Source: Acidobacteriota bacterium
GTDB taxonomy: Bacteria; Acidobacteriota; Terriglobia; Terriglobales; Acidobacteriaceae
Length of the DNA stretch: 47,056 bases
Direction of reading: 5' to 3'
NCBI GenBank assembly: GCA_021846945.1
Contig: JAJZVZ010000016.1
Span: 1-47,056, forward strand
The position numbers and the translations under genes are program-made. The notes under the pieces are model-generated. The model did not search any database. It was not told where the DNA came from and saw nothing but the letters and a program-made list of their open reading frames with translations. Below, in pieces: positions 28,621 to 36,093 of the stretch (position 1 is its first letter; each line of letters starts with the position of its first letter).

Positions 28621-29230
28621 CTTTACCTCTTTTTCGTTGTCATTTGTGTTTAGAACTTACTCAACGAACTGAAGAGCACCCTCGCCGCCGTATCGATAAA
28701 ACGACCGCGACAGGCCATCATGTTTGAGTTGCTTTGCTCTCGTCAGCTAATCGAACAGAACACAACGAAGAGCGGCGCCAGCAAGCCTGACCTGAAACTG
28801 GCCAGCCTTCCGCTGCCTTATCTGCAAACTGAGCAGGACGATCTACGATTGTGTGACCTGCGGGGAGGCTTAAGTCCGGCCGCGGCTCCAATTCTTTTGT
28901 TCAGCAGGAGAATTGAAAGCCAGCTAAGCATCGTTAAACCGAGCCTGCAAATTCAAGTGAATTCTCTGTGGCGCATACGGTGAGGACTACAGTCAGCCGC
29001 GGAATGCTACTGGATTGAAGGGTTTTCTCATGATTTACCCTCCGTTCAAATTCAAGGCGTATCGCGCATGCCGGCGCTCGCCCAAGCGGACGAGACATGG
29101 GAAACTGATATCCCTTTGCCGAAAATAACCCACCCCCGGCGCACAATTGCGAATGAGGAGCGCAACCTTCCGCCGGTGTCCGCCCTGGGCAGCCCGGCCA
29201 ATCCAGCCCACGCTCGCAAGCTGCCAGGCC
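28621..29230. other. 610-bp gap without a supportable gene
   Basis: Lies between the divergent GH79 and RHH-like genes. Short frames exist (for example 28720-28983 plus), but they have no Shine-Dalgarno and no family resemblance. No convincing sigma70 promoter was found for GH79; the sequence is of lower GC near 28620-28760. Confidence 0.5.
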
Positions 29231-29479
29231 ATGCCCAAAGTCACCATTACCCTCAGCGAAGCCGCCTACCGCGAGGCCCTCGCCTGGGCCGCTCTCAACC
29301 ACACTACCGTCTCCGCGGTCGTGCGCTATTGCATCGAGCGCCTGCCCGGCCTCCCCATCGCCCGCCAGGCCCTGGCTGAAACCGATGCGCGCTTTGCCCG
29401 CGTGCAGGCTGCCGCCAAGGCCGCTTCAACTCCTGCCAGGCCCGGTCCAACCTCCGCCAAAAAGCAGCCGCGCTCCTGA
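29231..29479 (+). CDS. Small ribbon-helix-helix-like protein
   Basis: 82 residues from ATG 29231. The N-terminal beta-strand plus two helices (MPKVTITLSEAAYREALAWA and HTTVSAVVRYCIERL) have the length and pattern of an RHH DNA-binding fold; the C-terminal third is Ala/Pro/Lys-rich. There is no obvious Shine-Dalgarno. It could be an orphan antitoxin or a small regulator: no toxin-like gene is adjacent. Two copies of GAAACTGTGAG lie downstream (29513 and 29588), each within a CACAG/CTGTG palindrome, and are possible operators. Confidence 0.5.
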   Translation: MPKVTITLSEAAYREALAWAALNHTTVSAVVRYCIERLPGLPIARQALAETDARFARVQAAAKAASTPARPGPTSAKKQPRS

Positions 29480-29508
29480 AACTCACGCCAAAGCAACAAA
29501 AAATCCAT

Positions 29509-29603
29509 CACAGAAACTGTGAGGTTAAACTATTCCAAGCAGAATCAACAGGATGCGGGACAGTTTGGCATCCTTCGCTGTTCCTGTGAAACTGTGAGCA
29601 CAG
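29509..29603. repeat. Paired palindromes with 11-bp direct repeat
   Basis: GAAACTGTGAG occurs at 29513-29523 and 29588-29598. The first lies in CACAG-AAA-CTGTG (29509-29521), the second overlaps CTGTG-AG-CACAG (29592-29603). The spacing is 75 bp start to start. Confidence 0.5.
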
Positions 29604-29683
29604 TCAAAAAAGGAGCTAAAAGCCCTCATAGGTCCGAATCCGGGAGGATCTCGGCCAGCAGCTCGTGAGCCATCCGCTTCAAG

Positions 29684-30115
29684 TTAATCCCGCTCGGGCG
29701 GACGCCCTTCTCGGAGTTGCTTGAAGAATTGTTTCAGGGCCTTCCGGCTTGCGGAGGCTTCCACCTTGCCTGCATAAGCCACGCCGGTTTTTGATGGAAC
29801 AAACTGTACTCCTACTCCATCCACGCCCTGACGAATGACCATGGCGTCAACCGCAATCCAGCTATTAGGCGCGCCATACTCTATGTCTGTCCGCTGCAGC
29901 GCCATCGAAAACATGGCGCCGGGATGCCAGCGCGCCACAGTGAGCAGGTAAAGGCCCTTTGAACTGATGTCTTTGATTTCCTCAGCCTTGGTTGTGGTGC
30001 CGGTCCAGTAATGGCCAGACAACGGGGGCTGTTCCAGCCGCCCCGCGTAGCGGCGATCCAGCAAAAACCACTTGAGCCGAGTCGTGAATGCCGTCAATCT
30101 GTTTTCGTTTGTCAT
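29684..30115 (-). CDS. PilZ-domain protein
   Basis: 143 residues from ATG 30115. The PilZ signature is visible: arginines in LLDRRYAGRLEQPP, then KDISSKGLYLLT (the D/N-x-S-x-x-G motif at about 49-54), followed by beta strands ending VRQGVDGVGVQFV-like. PilZ domains bind cyclic-di-GMP through the R-x3-R and D-x-S-x2-G motifs; here the arginine pair is RRYAGR, so binding is plausible. The C-terminal ~30 residues are basic and helical. No partner domain is present. A short frame downstream on the same strand (about 15 codons) is not taken as a gene. Confidence 0.65.
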   Translation of the reverse strand: MTNENRLTAFTTRLKWFLLDRRYAGRLEQPPLSGHYWTGTTTKAEEIKDISSKGLYLLTVARWHPGAMFSMALQRTDIEYGAPNSWIAVDAMVIRQGVDGVGVQFVPSKTGVAYAGKVEASASRKALKQFFKQLREGRPPERD

Positions 30116-30264
30116 CGTGCACCCCAGCCCCGCCGGGGGGAATTGACACTTAAGATACCCTGCAATCAAAGAAAGCACAATAACCCATTCTGGCGTGTAA
30201 AATTTTTGGCCTCTCCAGAAGGCGCACAGCCGCCAGCCATCCTCGGCAGGGCGATTGGCCGAAG

Positions 30265-30292
30265 GCTGATCGCTGATAGCTGATCGTTGATC
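30265..30292 (+). repeat. Heptad intergenic repeat element, copy 7
   Basis: Four tandem heptads: GCTGATC, GCTGATA, GCTGATC, GTTGATC. Only the CTGA-type arm is present. It ends 12 nt before the predicted -35 of the dCTP deaminase gene. Confidence 0.75.
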
Positions 30293-30304
30293 CGCCGAAT
30301 CCCG

Positions 30305-30334
30305 TTGTCAATTCCCACGGCTGTTTCGTAAGAT
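30305..30334 (+). promoter_or_regulatory. Predicted promoter of the dCTP deaminase gene
   Basis: TTGTCA (30305-30310), an 18-bp spacer and TAAGAT (30329-30334). The predicted ~75-nt leader has a GCAACAAG direct repeat and a CCGGAG/CTCCGG hairpin (30381-30386 with 30398-30403) ending 3 nt before the Shine-Dalgarno. Confidence 0.45.
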
Positions 30335-30415
30335 GAACCTTCGAGCCCGCAACAAGTGCGCAACAAGCAGGCGGCTTTCTCCGGAGAAGGATTGCCCCTC
30401 CGGAACAGGAGAACC

Positions 30416-30970
30416 ATGTCGATTCAGAGCGACCGTTGGATCAGGGAACAGGCCGTCAAGCACGGCATGATTGAGCCCTTCAGTGAAAAGCAGGTGGCCA
30501 GCAGTGTCATCTCCTACGGACTTTCGTCGTATGGCTATGACCTCCGCGTCTCTGACGAATTCAAGATCTTCACCAACGTCAACAGCGCCATCATCGACCC
30601 CAAGGCCTTCGACGAGCGCTCGTTCGTCACTGTCCAGGCCGAGTCGGTCATCATTCCGCCCAACTCCTTCGCCCTGGCGCGTTCCGTCGAATACTTCCGC
30701 ATCCCCAGGGAAGTGCTGACCATCTGCGTCGGCAAGTCCACCTATGCGCGCTGCGGAATCATCGTGAACGTAACACCGTTCGAGCCCGAGTGGGAGGGAT
30801 TCGTGACTTTGGAAATCTCGAACACCACGCCGCTTCCGGCTAAGATTTACGCCAACGAAGGGCTCTGCCAGATTCTCTTTTTCCACTCCAACGAGCCCTG
30901 TGAGGTCAGTTACGCGGATCGCAAAGGGAAGTACCAGAAACAGCAGGGAATTGTGTTGCCCAAACTTTAA
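30416..30970 (+). CDS. dcd: dCTP deaminase
   Basis: 184 residues from ATG 30416, with AGGAG 4-5 nt upstream; an in-frame upstream start at 30356 lies before this Shine-Dalgarno and is rejected. Family blocks: [16 protein letters not shown] near the N-terminus, [23 protein letters not shown] (the G-R/K-S-S/T-x-A-R loop) and TLEISN with the expected catalytic glutamate at 133. The enzyme deaminates dCTP to dUTP, feeding dTMP synthesis in the cytoplasm. The length and sequence resemble the compact ~185-residue bacterial type. Whether it is monofunctional or also a dUTPase cannot be decided by eye. Confidence 0.9.
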   Translation: MSIQSDRWIREQAVKHGMIEPFSEKQVASSVISYGLSSYGYDLRVSDEFKIFTNVNSAIIDPKAFDERSFVTVQAESVIIPPNSFALARSVEYFRIPREVLTICVGKSTYARCGIIVNVTPFEPEWEGFVTLEISNTTPLPAKIYANEGLCQILFFHSNEPCEVSYADRKGKYQKQQGIVLPKL

Positions 30971-31068
30971 GGCGCCTGGGCACAACGGCTTTAGAACGAA
31001 AAGGATTGGAGCGCCATACACTGATCTATCCTGCATGCGGCTTCGTTAACGACGGACTGGAGTAGCAG

Positions 31069-31791
31069 TTGCCTTCAAATCAAAATCCGGGTCCGATCCG
31101 CATTGGGTTGGCATCGGATGAACCGATCCGGCTTGCGGGCCTCGCCAGCATCTTTGAGCAGCCGGCCCAGGCAGGAAAGCCCGGCTTGCTGCCCGTGCCG
31201 GGAACGATGGATGAGTTGCTGGCGAACGCATCGCTGGAATATCTGGTTGTCGACCTGCACTCGTACTCCAACGGCCTTGAAACTCTGGCTGCGATTCGCA
31301 AGGTCCGCCCCGGCCTCCGCTTGATCGTGATTGGTCCCGGCAATGATGACGAGCTGGTTTTGGAATCCATCGTCGCCGGGGCGAGGGCCTTTCTGGATCT
31401 GACCGCGGGGCCAGAGACGGTGCGCAAAGCCATCGAAGTCGTCACCGAGGGATCGATCTGGGCACCGCGAAGGCTGCTTTCCAGGCTGATTGACCGCTTG
31501 CTCCATTCTTCCGTTTCCAGCGCCTCTGATTCTGCTTCGCGGCTTACGGCCCGCGAGCATCAAGTGCTCGAGCTGATCCTGACCGCGCGCTCCAATCGCG
31601 AGATCGCATCGGAGCTTGGCATCGAGGAGCGCACCGTGAAGGCCCACGTCACGCGGCTCATGCGGAAGACCGGCTGTGACAGCCGGGTCAAGCTCTCCGT
31701 CTCCGCCGCCAAACTCACCCTCTCCTCGGGGAGAAGTGAGCCGTCCCTGCAAACCAGGAGCGGATTTGCCGCCGAAGTATCGAAAAAGTAA
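31069..31791 (+). CDS. LuxR/NarL-type response regulator with degenerate receiver
   Basis: 240 residues from TTG 31069, chosen because GGAG lies 6 nt upstream and the receiver's first beta strand begins at residue 10. The receiver keeps an acidic pair (D17, E18) and the phospho-acceptor position D62 (LVVDLH), but the conserved lysine block is replaced (ARAFLDLTAG instead of GYLLK). The C-terminal LuxR HTH is intact (LTAREHQVLELILTARSNRE...GIEERTVKAHVTRLMRKTG, about 159-203). No sensor kinase gene is adjacent, so it is an orphan. It is likely a DNA-binding regulator, possibly phosphorylation-independent. A strong terminator lies ~100 nt downstream. Confidence 0.82.
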   Translation: MPSNQNPGPIRIGLASDEPIRLAGLASIFEQPAQAGKPGLLPVPGTMDELLANASLEYLVVDLHSYSNGLETLAAIRKVRPGLRLIVIGPGNDDELVLESIVAGARAFLDLTAGPETVRKAIEVVTEGSIWAPRRLLSRLIDRLLHSSVSSASDSASRLTAREHQVLELILTARSNREIASELGIEERTVKAHVTRLMRKTGCDSRVKLSVSAAKLTLSSGRSEPSLQTRSGFAAEVSKK

Positions 31792-31830
31792 ACATTACGA
31801 TTACCAGAATGCATTGCCCTTAAGTACTCT

Positions 31831-31854
31831 TGTGAGAGGGCCTTTTTTCTCACA
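31831..31854 (+). other. Hairpin with T-rich loop after the LuxR gene
   Basis: TGTGAGA (31831-31837) pairs with TCTCACA (31848-31854) around a GGGCCTTTTT loop. It precedes the main terminator by about 35 nt. Confidence 0.45.
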
Positions 31855-31889
31855 CACTTATCTCAAGAAACAACGCAGATCTGGGGAAA

Positions 31890-31940
31890 GGAGTTCCCCG
31901 GCTGCATGATTTCATGAAGCCGGGGAACTCCTCTTTTTTG
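31890..31940 (+). terminator. Strong intrinsic terminator
   Basis: GGAGTTCCCCGGCT (31890-31903) pairs perfectly with AGCCGGGGAACTCC (31918-31931). The loop adds a CATG/CATG extension after one mismatch, and TCTTTTTTG follows. It ends the LuxR transcript or a small RNA from the 31792-31889 region. Confidence 0.85.
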
Positions 31941-32543
31941 TTCTTTCACAGCGCAACAGAATAGAAGAATTGATTCGCGGCTGAAGTGTCCAGCCCTCCC
32001 CAAACCCTATTCCTGCATCTGAACATTGAGAACGGCGAGTGTGGCCGCAAGATGTAAGTGTGCGCCGCGCAGCCGCCCGTTTTGCAGGCTTCCCGCACGT
32101 TTGCTGGCGCTTGGAGGTCGAAATTCCGGAACGCGCGTTCACGCTGGCGGGATTCGTGGTTCTGGTGCTGGCGCGATAAGCTATCGGTATACGCGGGCTA
32201 TCGCATTTCCAGGGATGATACGGCTCGAAAGCGATACGTCGAAGTAATAGATCGAGTCGACGCGACCACCGGGTAGCGGCGACTTTACAAAGTGCCGGAA
32301 GGGCCAGAGTATCTCTGAAAATGCAGTAGAGGTATTTCAAAACGGGACCAAAATCGGGCGAAGCCGTGCTGGCGGCGAAAGGGAAGTTTCCTTTCTCATC
32401 GGATCTTGGGTAAGAGCGGGATGCGAATCCAAACTTGAAACGTGAATCTATATCGGCAAGTGCGGGCTGGTGAGGTAATGTGCTTTTTCAACTTTCACTG
32501 ATCCGCGCCGGCCAAGGCGGCGGAACGGAAAGGATAGGGAATT
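31941..32543. other. 600-bp gap without a supportable gene
   Basis: Upstream of the second SYLF gene. Short frames on both strands are Arg/Ser-rich without Shine-Dalgarno or family resemblance. A clear sigma70 promoter for the SYLF gene was not found. Confidence 0.5.
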
Positions 32544-33236
32544 ATGAAGAAAATAGTTAGCGTGATCTGCCTCTCGTTGATGCTCACGTACACAGCGAAT
32601 GCGGCGACTTCCAAGCAGGATCTGCAAACTCGCATTGACTCGGCAAAGTTGGTGGTGGAGCAGATCATGTCCGCCAAGGACCGCAGTATTCCGCTGAACA
32701 TCCTGGAGCAGGCTACCTGCGTCGGCGTTGTTCCTGGCATGCTGAAGGGAGCCTTCATCTTCGGCGCGCAATATGGTCAGGGAATTGTCACCTGCCGCAC
32801 CGGCCATGGCTGGAGCGCTCCGGTCTTTATCCGCCTCGCCGGCGGATCGTTCGGATTTCAGATCGGCGGCCAGTCCACCGACCTGGTGCTGGTGGCCGTG
32901 AACGCCCGCGGCTTCCAGGATCTGCTGAAGAGCAAATTCAAGATCGGCGGTGATGCCTCGGCTGCGGCGGGACCCGTGGGCCGCAACGGAGAAGCCGCCA
33001 CGGACTGGAAGATGAACGCCGAGTTGCTTACCTATTCACGTGCCAAAGGCCTCTTTGCAGGCATTGATCTGAGCGGCACCAGCGTCAGCCAGAACGCCGA
33101 TGACACAAAGACCTACTACGGTGCCCCGCATACCTTCGAGTCGATCCTCAAGGGCAACGTGGCGGTTCCGCAGGGAGCTGTTCCGTTTGTCCGCACCGTC
33201 GCCCATGACTTTATCACTGCCAAAGACACTAAATAA
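32544..33236 (+). CDS. SYLF-domain (Ysc84-like) secreted protein, second paralog
   Basis: 230 residues, the same length as the paralog at 23750; AGGATAGGGA upstream. The signal peptide is MKKIVSVICLSLMLTYTANA before ATSKQD. The same core pattern appears: LEQATCVGVVPGMLKGAFIFG, GIVTCR, the FQIGGQSTDLVLV block and SRAKGLFAGIDLSG. The two Cys in T/K-C-V and T-C-R are shared by both paralogs and could form a disulfide in the periplasm. Identity to the other copy is moderate by eye, so this is an old duplication. Function as above, unknown beyond lipid binding in the family. A hairpin follows the stop. Confidence 0.88.
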   Translation: MKKIVSVICLSLMLTYTANAATSKQDLQTRIDSAKLVVEQIMSAKDRSIPLNILEQATCVGVVPGMLKGAFIFGAQYGQGIVTCRTGHGWSAPVFIRLAGGSFGFQIGGQSTDLVLVAVNARGFQDLLKSKFKIGGDASAAAGPVGRNGEAATDWKMNAELLTYSRAKGLFAGIDLSGTSVSQNADDTKTYYGAPHTFESILKGNVAVPQGAVPFVRTVAHDFITAKDTK

Positions 33237-33262
33237 GTCTGGCGAATTTACCGGAGAAGGAA

Positions 33263-33302
33263 GGCGTGGTTCGGCTGAAGCCGGATCACGCCGTTTGCTT
33301 TG
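33263..33302 (+). terminator. Terminator-like hairpin after the second SYLF gene
   Basis: GGCGTG (33263-33268) pairs with CACGCC (33287-33292); inside, CGGCT pairs with AGCCG. GTTTGCTTTG follows, a weak T-rich tail. Confidence 0.5.
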
Positions 33303-33475
33303 CGCGAGCCAAAGCCGCATTGGGAGGAGATAGCAAAGCCAGAGATGCGGTATGCGAAGGCGTAGCCTTCAAGCCGGCACGCCCCCAGAGAGCGGCAACC
33401 GGGCAAAGAACATAGAAGGGCGCATCAGGACACACCACTCCTGGTTTTGCCATAAACTGATCTTTGCCTTCAACG

Positions 33476-34375
33476 ATGCGGCAGAGATTCGAGTATTGGA
33501 CCGTAGTGGCCGTGGCGCGCTTGCTTGGCCGCTTGCCGCGTGCTTTGGCGCGTTTGCTGGCGGGGATGCTGGCGGTAAGCGTCTACTGCGCATTCAAACG
33601 CCTGCGGCGGGTGGGCACGCGCAACCTGCGGCTGGCCTTTCCTGATCTCTCCGACAAAGCCAGGAAGAAGATTCTGCGCGGCGTCTATCGACATCTTGGC
33701 TGGCAACTGGTCGAGTTCTGCCGTATGACCCGCTACACGGCTGAGAACACACGAAGCTGGATGCGCACGGAAGGCCTTGATCACTATCTGGCCGCGCAGG
33801 CTCGCGGCAAGGGCGTGCTGGTTGTTACGGGCCATCTGGGAGCATGGGAACTCTCCAGCTTTTATCACTCGCTGATGGGCCATCCCATGGGCATGGTCAT
33901 CCGCCGCCTCGACAATCGCCGGCTCGATGCTTTCGTCAACGGCATTCGTTGCATGCACGGCAATTTTGTGCTCCACAAGGACGACTTTGGCCGTGGTCTC
34001 CTGACGGCGATGCACGCGGGTGGCACCGTGGGCATCCTGATGGACACGAATATGACCCCGCCGCAGGGTGCGTTTGTGGACTTCTTCTGCGTTCCTGCCT
34101 GTACTGCGACGGGCCTGGCACATGTGGCGCGCAAAACCGGCGCAGCCGTGCTGCCGGGCTTCATGCTGTGGGAGCCAGCCGAGCGCCGCTACGTCCTGCA
34201 CTTCGGCCCGGAAATCGAGATTCCGCATACAGGCGACGTTGCCGGCGACATCCTGGAAGGAACACGGCGTTGCACGCAAGCTATCGAATCGTGGGTCCGG
34301 CGCTATCCTGACCAGTGGCTGTGGATCCACCGTCGCTGGAAGACGCGGCCGGCCGGCGAACCCGGCTTGTATTGA
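33476..34375 (+). CDS. LpxL/HtrB-type lipid A acyltransferase
   Basis: 299 residues from ATG 33476; a TTG 12 nt upstream is possible, and neither has a clear Shine-Dalgarno. An N-terminal membrane-associated segment (about 20-45) is followed by the acyltransferase motif GHLGAWE (H120 and E125, the HX4E version of HX4D/E) and DTNMTPPQGAFVDFF. This family adds a secondary acyl chain to lipid A precursors at the cytoplasmic face of the inner membrane. Its position 27 bp upstream of lpxD supports a lipid A role, although some members acylate other lipids. Specificity (laurate, myristate or other) cannot be told. Confidence 0.85.
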   Translation: MRQRFEYWTVVAVARLLGRLPRALARLLAGMLAVSVYCAFKRLRRVGTRNLRLAFPDLSDKARKKILRGVYRHLGWQLVEFCRMTRYTAENTRSWMRTEGLDHYLAAQARGKGVLVVTGHLGAWELSSFYHSLMGHPMGMVIRRLDNRRLDAFVNGIRCMHGNFVLHKDDFGRGLLTAMHAGGTVGILMDTNMTPPQGAFVDFFCVPACTATGLAHVARKTGAAVLPGFMLWEPAERRYVLHFGPEIEIPHTGDVAGDILEGTRRCTQAIESWVRRYPDQWLWIHRRWKTRPAGEPGLY

Positions 34376-34402
34376 AGCCATCGCTTAAAAGGGGAGTCGA
34401 GA

Positions 34403-35434
34403 ATGACACTGGGCGAATTGATCGAAGAGCTGGGAGGCACGCTGGCGCAGGGCAACCCGGAGATGGAGTTGGCCGGCGTGCAGTCCGCCAGCGCCGCTGA
34501 CAGCCTCGACCTGGTTTTTGCCGAGGATGCTGCTTCGGCTGCAAAAGCGCTGGCCAGCGAAGCGGGTGCGGTCGTGCTCAAGCGCGGCTGCCTCAACTCC
34601 TATGCTGCCAATCCCGAGATCGGCGTGGTTGAAACGGATCATGCCCGCTTGTGGTTCACGCGCGCGGCGCGGCTGCTCAAGCCCGCATCGCCTCCAACCG
34701 GCATACATCCGACAGCGGTCATTGGCGCGCTCGTCGAGTTGGGCGACGAGGTGAGCATCGGAGCGAATGCGGTGATTGGCGAGGGCGCAGCCATCGGCAA
34801 GGGCACGCGCATCGGGGCGTGCGCGGTGGTCGGACCCCATGTCAGCATCGGTCAGCAATGCCGCATCTATCCCCATGCGACCCTCTATCGCGGTACCACC
34901 CTCGGCAATCGCGTTGTCATCCACGCCGGAGCGGTGCTGGGCGCCGACGGTTTCGGCTATGTGCGCGATCCTGCGACCGGTTCTTACACGCAGTTTCCGC
35001 AGCAGGGAACACTGGTGATCGAGGACGACGTGGAGATCGGAGCCAACTCCACCATCGACCGGGGCGCGCTGGCCCAGACGCGCATCCGCAGGGGAACGAA
35101 GATTGACAACCTGGTCCACGTTGGCCACAACTGCGACATTGGCGAAGACGTGATCATGGTCGCACTGACCGGCGTTTCCGGCTCCAGTTCGATTGGCAAA
35201 GGCGCCCTTCTCGCCGGCCAGGTGGGTATCGGCGACCACGTCAATGTCGGCTCCGGCGTGATTCTCGGCGGGCAATCCGGCGTTTTTAACGGCAAGACAC
35301 TGACCAACGAAGGCGTCAAGCCCGGCACGATCTTCTACGGCACACCGGCGCGGCCTCTCAGGCAGGTTCTGCGTGAGCAGGCAGTGCTTGCGCGGCTGGC
35401 CAAGGAATCCCGCAAATCCAGGGCCGGAGAATAG
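34403..35434 (+). CDS. lpxD: UDP-3-O-acylglucosamine N-acyltransferase
   Basis: 343 residues, GGGGAG upstream. The N-terminal uridine-binding domain (to about residue 95) is followed by a left-handed beta-helix of hexapeptide repeats ([20 protein letters not shown] and onward) and a C-terminal helix. The catalytic histidine lies in HVGHNCDIG (H242; H239 is the other nearby His). It transfers an acyl chain from acyl-ACP to the amino group of UDP-3-O-acyl-glucosamine, the third step of lipid A synthesis. Its presence shows the organism makes lipid A. It forms an operon with the lpxL-like gene upstream and the P-loop gene 12 bp downstream. Confidence 0.95.
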   Translation: MTLGELIEELGGTLAQGNPEMELAGVQSASAADSLDLVFAEDAASAAKALASEAGAVVLKRGCLNSYAANPEIGVVETDHARLWFTRAARLLKPASPPTGIHPTAVIGALVELGDEVSIGANAVIGEGAAIGKGTRIGACAVVGPHVSIGQQCRIYPHATLYRGTTLGNRVVIHAGAVLGADGFGYVRDPATGSYTQFPQQGTLVIEDDVEIGANSTIDRGALAQTRIRRGTKIDNLVHVGHNCDIGEDVIMVALTGVSGSSSIGKGALLAGQVGIGDHVNVGSGVILGGQSGVFNGKTLTNEGVKPGTIFYGTPARPLRQVLREQAVLARLAKESRKSRAGE

Positions 35435-35446
35435 GAAGTCGCGCTC

Positions 35447-35989
35447 ATGGTGACGATTGTTATTGGCGGCAGCGGGCGCGGCGTGGGCAAAACCGCTCTG
35501 GTCTGCGGCCTCATCGGCGCGCTGCCGGAATTCGGCTGGACGGCGGTGAAGATCACCAGCCACGGCCACGGCAAAGACCCGCAGGTATGGGAAGAGGCGG
35601 AAGCGGGGCAGGGAACAGACACTGCACGCTATCTGGCGGCGGGCGCGCGCCGCGCCTTTCTGATCACGGCCGAAGATGACGAACTCGAATCAATTGTGAC
35701 GCAATTCAGTGAGAAGCAGCCGCCGGCAGAACACCTCATCTTCGAATCAAATCGCATTCTGAGGCACCTTCATCCGGACCTTTGCCTGGCGGTTACCGGA
35801 GGACGGGCAAGCGAGCAGAAGCCATCATTTGCCGAAGTGCTGAAACGCATGGACGCGATGGTGCAGCTCGCAGAAGCGGACCGAGTTCTTTTCGTCACAC
35901 CCTTCGAGCGACCGCGCTTTCATCTCGCTTCATTCCAGCGCATCTCGCCGCAGATGCTGGCATGGCTTCGCGAGCGCCTGCATCTTTGA
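35447..35989 (+). CDS. MobB-like P-loop NTPase
   Basis: 180 residues. A Walker A motif is at the N-terminus (GGSGRGVGKTAL, about 7-18), followed by GWTAVKITSHGHG, reminiscent of MobB-type GTP-binding proteins that assist molybdopterin guanine dinucleotide formation. The rest keeps beta-alpha alternation (LFVTPFERP at the end). No molybdenum-cofactor gene is nearby; instead it follows lpxD by 12 bp in a lipid A operon. The family assignment is moderate, and the context suggests another role. It has no membrane anchor. Confidence 0.6.
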   Translation: MVTIVIGGSGRGVGKTALVCGLIGALPEFGWTAVKITSHGHGKDPQVWEEAEAGQGTDTARYLAAGARRAFLITAEDDELESIVTQFSEKQPPAEHLIFESNRILRHLHPDLCLAVTGGRASEQKPSFAEVLKRMDAMVQLAEADRVLFVTPFERPRFHLASFQRISPQMLAWLRERLHL

Positions 35990-36038
35990 TTCGGCAGAGA
36001 AGTAAGATAGAAAGGTCAAGCCTGAAAATTCGCGCCCG

Positions 36039-36068
36039 TTGACTTGGGCCCACGCTCGCATTTATACC
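36039..36068 (+). promoter_or_regulatory. Predicted promoter of the aldo/keto reductase gene
   Basis: TTGACT (36039-36044), an 18-bp spacer and TATACC (36063-36068). The leader would be about 20 nt and contains the AGGAGAGGAG ribosome-binding site. Confidence 0.5.
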
Positions 36069-36093
36069 CACAACCAACAGGAGAGGAGCAACT

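Noticed and set aside
28720-28983. 87-codon plus-strand frame
   Set aside because: No Shine-Dalgarno, no family resemblance and poor composition.
29600-29683. 15-codon minus-strand frame beginning MAHELLAEILPDSDL
   Set aside because: Too short, no Shine-Dalgarno and lies directly after the PilZ stop; perhaps a decayed tail.
31912-32340. 142-codon minus-strand frame in the gap before the second SYLF gene
   Set aside because: Arg/Ser/Cys-rich, runs through the LuxR terminator, and has no recognisable domain.
34385-35569. 394-codon minus-strand frame opposite lpxD
   Set aside because: Ala/Asp/His-rich antisense shadow; lpxD on the plus strand has clear hexapeptide repeats.
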